Below are positions 62,718 through 64,000 of a stretch of DNA of 64,000 nt, one piece after another. Every line of letters begins with the position of its first letter. Positions within the stretch are counted from its first letter, which is position 1. This DNA comes from RBG-16-34-14 sp963727535 (GTDB lineage: Bacteria > Bacteroidota > Ignavibacteria > Ignavibacteriales > Ignavibacteriaceae): positions 1,488,001 to 1,552,000 of the forward strand of contig CAVSGR010000006.1 in assembly GCA_963727535.1 (NCBI GenBank), in the 5' to 3' direction. The notes below the pieces were generated by a model that did not search any database, was not told the origin of the DNA, and saw only the letters and a program-made list of their open reading frames with translations. The position numbers and the translations under genes are program-made.

Positions 62718-64000
62718 ATGAAAAATATAAGCGAGAAGGTTTTCTCTATCTCATTTTACCCTTATGGATTCATAATCCTAGTAATATTTTTGTTTTTTAA
62801 TTTTAGTCCTGTTGATGCTCAGGTTAGTTCCGGGGGAGTAACCGGAAAGATTACTGATAGCGATGGGAGTCCTCTTCCCGGAACAAATATTTTTCTAAAA
62901 GGTACGGCTGTTGGGACAACATCGGATTTAGAAGGTCTTTATCGGATTGTAGGTTTGGAGCCAGGAAAATATAATTTGATAGTATCATATATAGGTTATG
63001 AAAAACAAGTTATTCCCCTAGAAATTATTTCTAATAAAACTGTAGTTTTGAATGTCATACTGAAATTGTCTGCTTATCAATTAGGAGAAGGAATAGTTGT
63101 TACAGGTCAACTTGAAGGGCAAAATGCTGCAATAAATCAACAAGTTAATTCAGACCAAATTGTAAATATAGTTTCTGAACAAAAGATTAAGGAGTTACCA
63201 GATGCGAATGCGGCAGAAGCAGTTGGAAGATTACCCGGAGTAGCAATTCAACGTGATGGTGGTGAAGCAACAAAAGTTATGATTCGTGGTCTGGATCCAA
63301 AATTTGCAAAAATATCAATTAATGGAATTCAGATTCCTTCCACTGGTGCCGAAAAACGCGATGTCGATTTAAGTCTTATTTCTCAAAGCACTCTTTCAGG
63401 TATAGAATTATATAAAGCTTTGACTCCTGATCAGGAAGCCGATGCAATAGCAGGGGTTGTAAATCTTGAAATTGGTAAAGCAAAGCCAGATCAAAAAATC
63501 ACTCTTAATTTATCTGGAATTTATAGCGGCTTAGTTAAGCAGGGTAAACAATATAGAGTTTCTGGTTTATACAGTAACAGATTTTTTAACAACTTTTTGG
63601 GAGTGCAAGCTGGGCTTAATGCCGAAAAACGAGATCGAAGCAGGGACTTACATACTGATACCTGGAATATTCCTGCGAATGGTGATTATACAATCAATAA
63701 TCTTTTGGTGCAATTTGACAATGAAACAAGGAAGAGATATGGTGGAAATTTAAATCTGGATATAAATACTGGCGATGGGGGTAATATTAAGTTGATTAAT
63801 TTATATAGTTACACATCGAGAGAAAGATTTACTAGTAACCGTAATTATCCTTCAGGGGGAGGAACAGTTACGTATATAGGTGAAGGCACCGATATAAACT
63901 TATCAACTTTAAGTAATTCACTTATTGGTAAAAATCATTGGGGTGCACTAAAAATTGATTGGGCACTTGCTCACGCCTACACCAAAGGTGAAACACCTTT
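62718..64000 (+). CDS. TonB-dependent outer-membrane receptor, 5' part (runs off the window)
   Basis: Open from ATG 62718 (GAAGGA 5 bp upstream) to the window end, 427 codons. Signal peptide (ending SPVDAQ), then a carboxypeptidase-regulatory-like domain, GVTGKITDSDGSPLPGTNI near 40 with GLEPGKYNLIVSYIGYEKQ near 85. The plug has IKELPDANAAEAVGRLPGVA near 157, VMIRGLDPKFAKISINGIQI near 186 and DQEADAIAGVVNLEIGKAK near 237, then the first barrel strands. The plug wording is that of the Caulobacter-type receptor group (TIGR01782-like), not SusC. It would import oligosaccharides with TonB energy. It is the only outer-membrane transporter visible, and its upstream operator repeat ties it to the symporter at 21.2 kb. 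Confidence 0.93.
   Translation, partial: MKNISEKVFSISFYPYGFIILVIFLFFNFSPVDAQVSSGGVTGKITDSDGSPLPGTNIFLKGTAVGTTSDLEGLYRIVGLEPGKYNLIVSYIGYEKQVIPLEIISNKTVVLNVILKLSAYQLGEGIVVTGQLEGQNAAINQQVNSDQIVNIVSEQKIKELPDANAAEAVGRLPGVAIQRDGGEATKVMIRGLDPKFAKISINGIQIPSTGAEKRDVDLSLISQSTLSGIELYKALTPDQEADAIAGVVNLEIGKAKPDQKITLNLSGIYSGLVKQGKQYRVSGLYSNRFFNNFLGVQAGLNAEKRDRSRDLHTDTWNIPANGDYTINNLLVQFDNETRKRYGGNLNLDINTGDGGNIKLINLYSYTSRERFTSNRNYPSGGGTVTYIGEGTDINLSTLSNSLIGKNHWGALKIDWALAHAYTKGETP

Noticed and set aside
62718..64000. SusC assignment for the TonB receptor
   Set aside because: The plug sequence (DANAAEAVGRLPGVAIQRDG; DQEADAIAGVVNLE) is of the Caulobacter-type receptor group and no SusD gene is seen.
1..64000. 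tRNA, rRNA, CRISPR array or riboswitch
   Set aside because: No cloverleaf, conserved rRNA segment, regularly spaced repeat-spacer array or recognisable aptamer seen in the spacers.

Overview
The window is a 64 kb glycan-degradation locus from an AT-rich bacterium. It most resembles a member of the Bacteroidota/Ignavibacteriota group. The evidence is a hybrid two-component regulator with a periplasmic propeller sensor, three GH92 genes and a GH97 gene, a TonB-dependent receptor with an N-terminal carboxypeptidase-regulatory domain, many Sec or lipoprotein signals, AT-rich spacers and several TTG starts. Ignavibacteria is my preferred placement, by inference only: the locus behaves like a polysaccharide utilisation locus but has no SusC/SusD pair. 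I see no rRNA, tRNA, CRISPR array, integrase or transposase.

Layout. 0.3-16.5 kb (+): PL22-like propeller, GH172 (DUF2961), large GH2, GH36 broken by an in-frame TGA, GH92, GH31, cytoplasmic ROK sugar kinase, GH5_7-type mannanase lipoprotein. 16.7-20.8 kb (+): hybrid sensor/regulator (HTCS). 21.2-40.6 kb (+): FucP-type sugar symporter, GH63/MGH1-like enzyme, GH2 of the beta-mannosidase/exo-glucosaminidase type, GH67-like enzyme, GH106 (frameshifted), exported metallo-beta-lactamase-fold protein (frameshifted), an unrecognised helical exported protein, GH97, GH36/27-like lipoprotein. A bidirectional hairpin terminator separates these from two minus-strand genes at 40.7-45.5 kb: GH31 and PL8 (frameshifted). 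45.8-62.2 kb (+): GH28, GH92 (frameshifted, catalytic Glu changed to Gln), GH92, GH3, a BNR_4-GH105 fusion, a 60-codon remnant of a CE15-like esterase, a metallophosphoesterase (frameshifted), a heparinase II/III-like protein and GH89. From 62.7 kb: a TonB-dependent receptor that runs off the window.

How it may work together (inference). Oligosaccharides would enter through the TonB receptor and be trimmed in the periplasm by about twenty exo- and endo-acting enzymes. Monosaccharides would pass the inner membrane by the FucP-type symporter and be phosphorylated by the ROK kinase. The activities (alpha- and beta-mannose, alpha-GlcNAc, rhamnose, uronic acids, alpha-galactose/glucose/xylose) point to one or more complex acidic heteropolysaccharides, such as arabinogalactan/pectin-type or xanthan-like polymers, plus mannose-rich glycans.

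Most notable signals. (1) A 12-bp direct repeat with 21-bp period lies upstream of both the symporter and the TonB receptor, a candidate operator for the HTCS; weaker copies lie near GH31 and PL8. (2) About 165 bp of related upstream DNA brackets the GC-richer PL8 gene. (3) A BNR_4 propeller fused to GH105 looks like a lyase plus unsaturated-uronyl hydrolase in one chain. (4) One GH92 has Gln where the family has its catalytic acid. (5) Seven genes are broken (five single-base frameshifts, one nonsense codon, one truncated remnant), which means either decay or uncorrected sequencing error.
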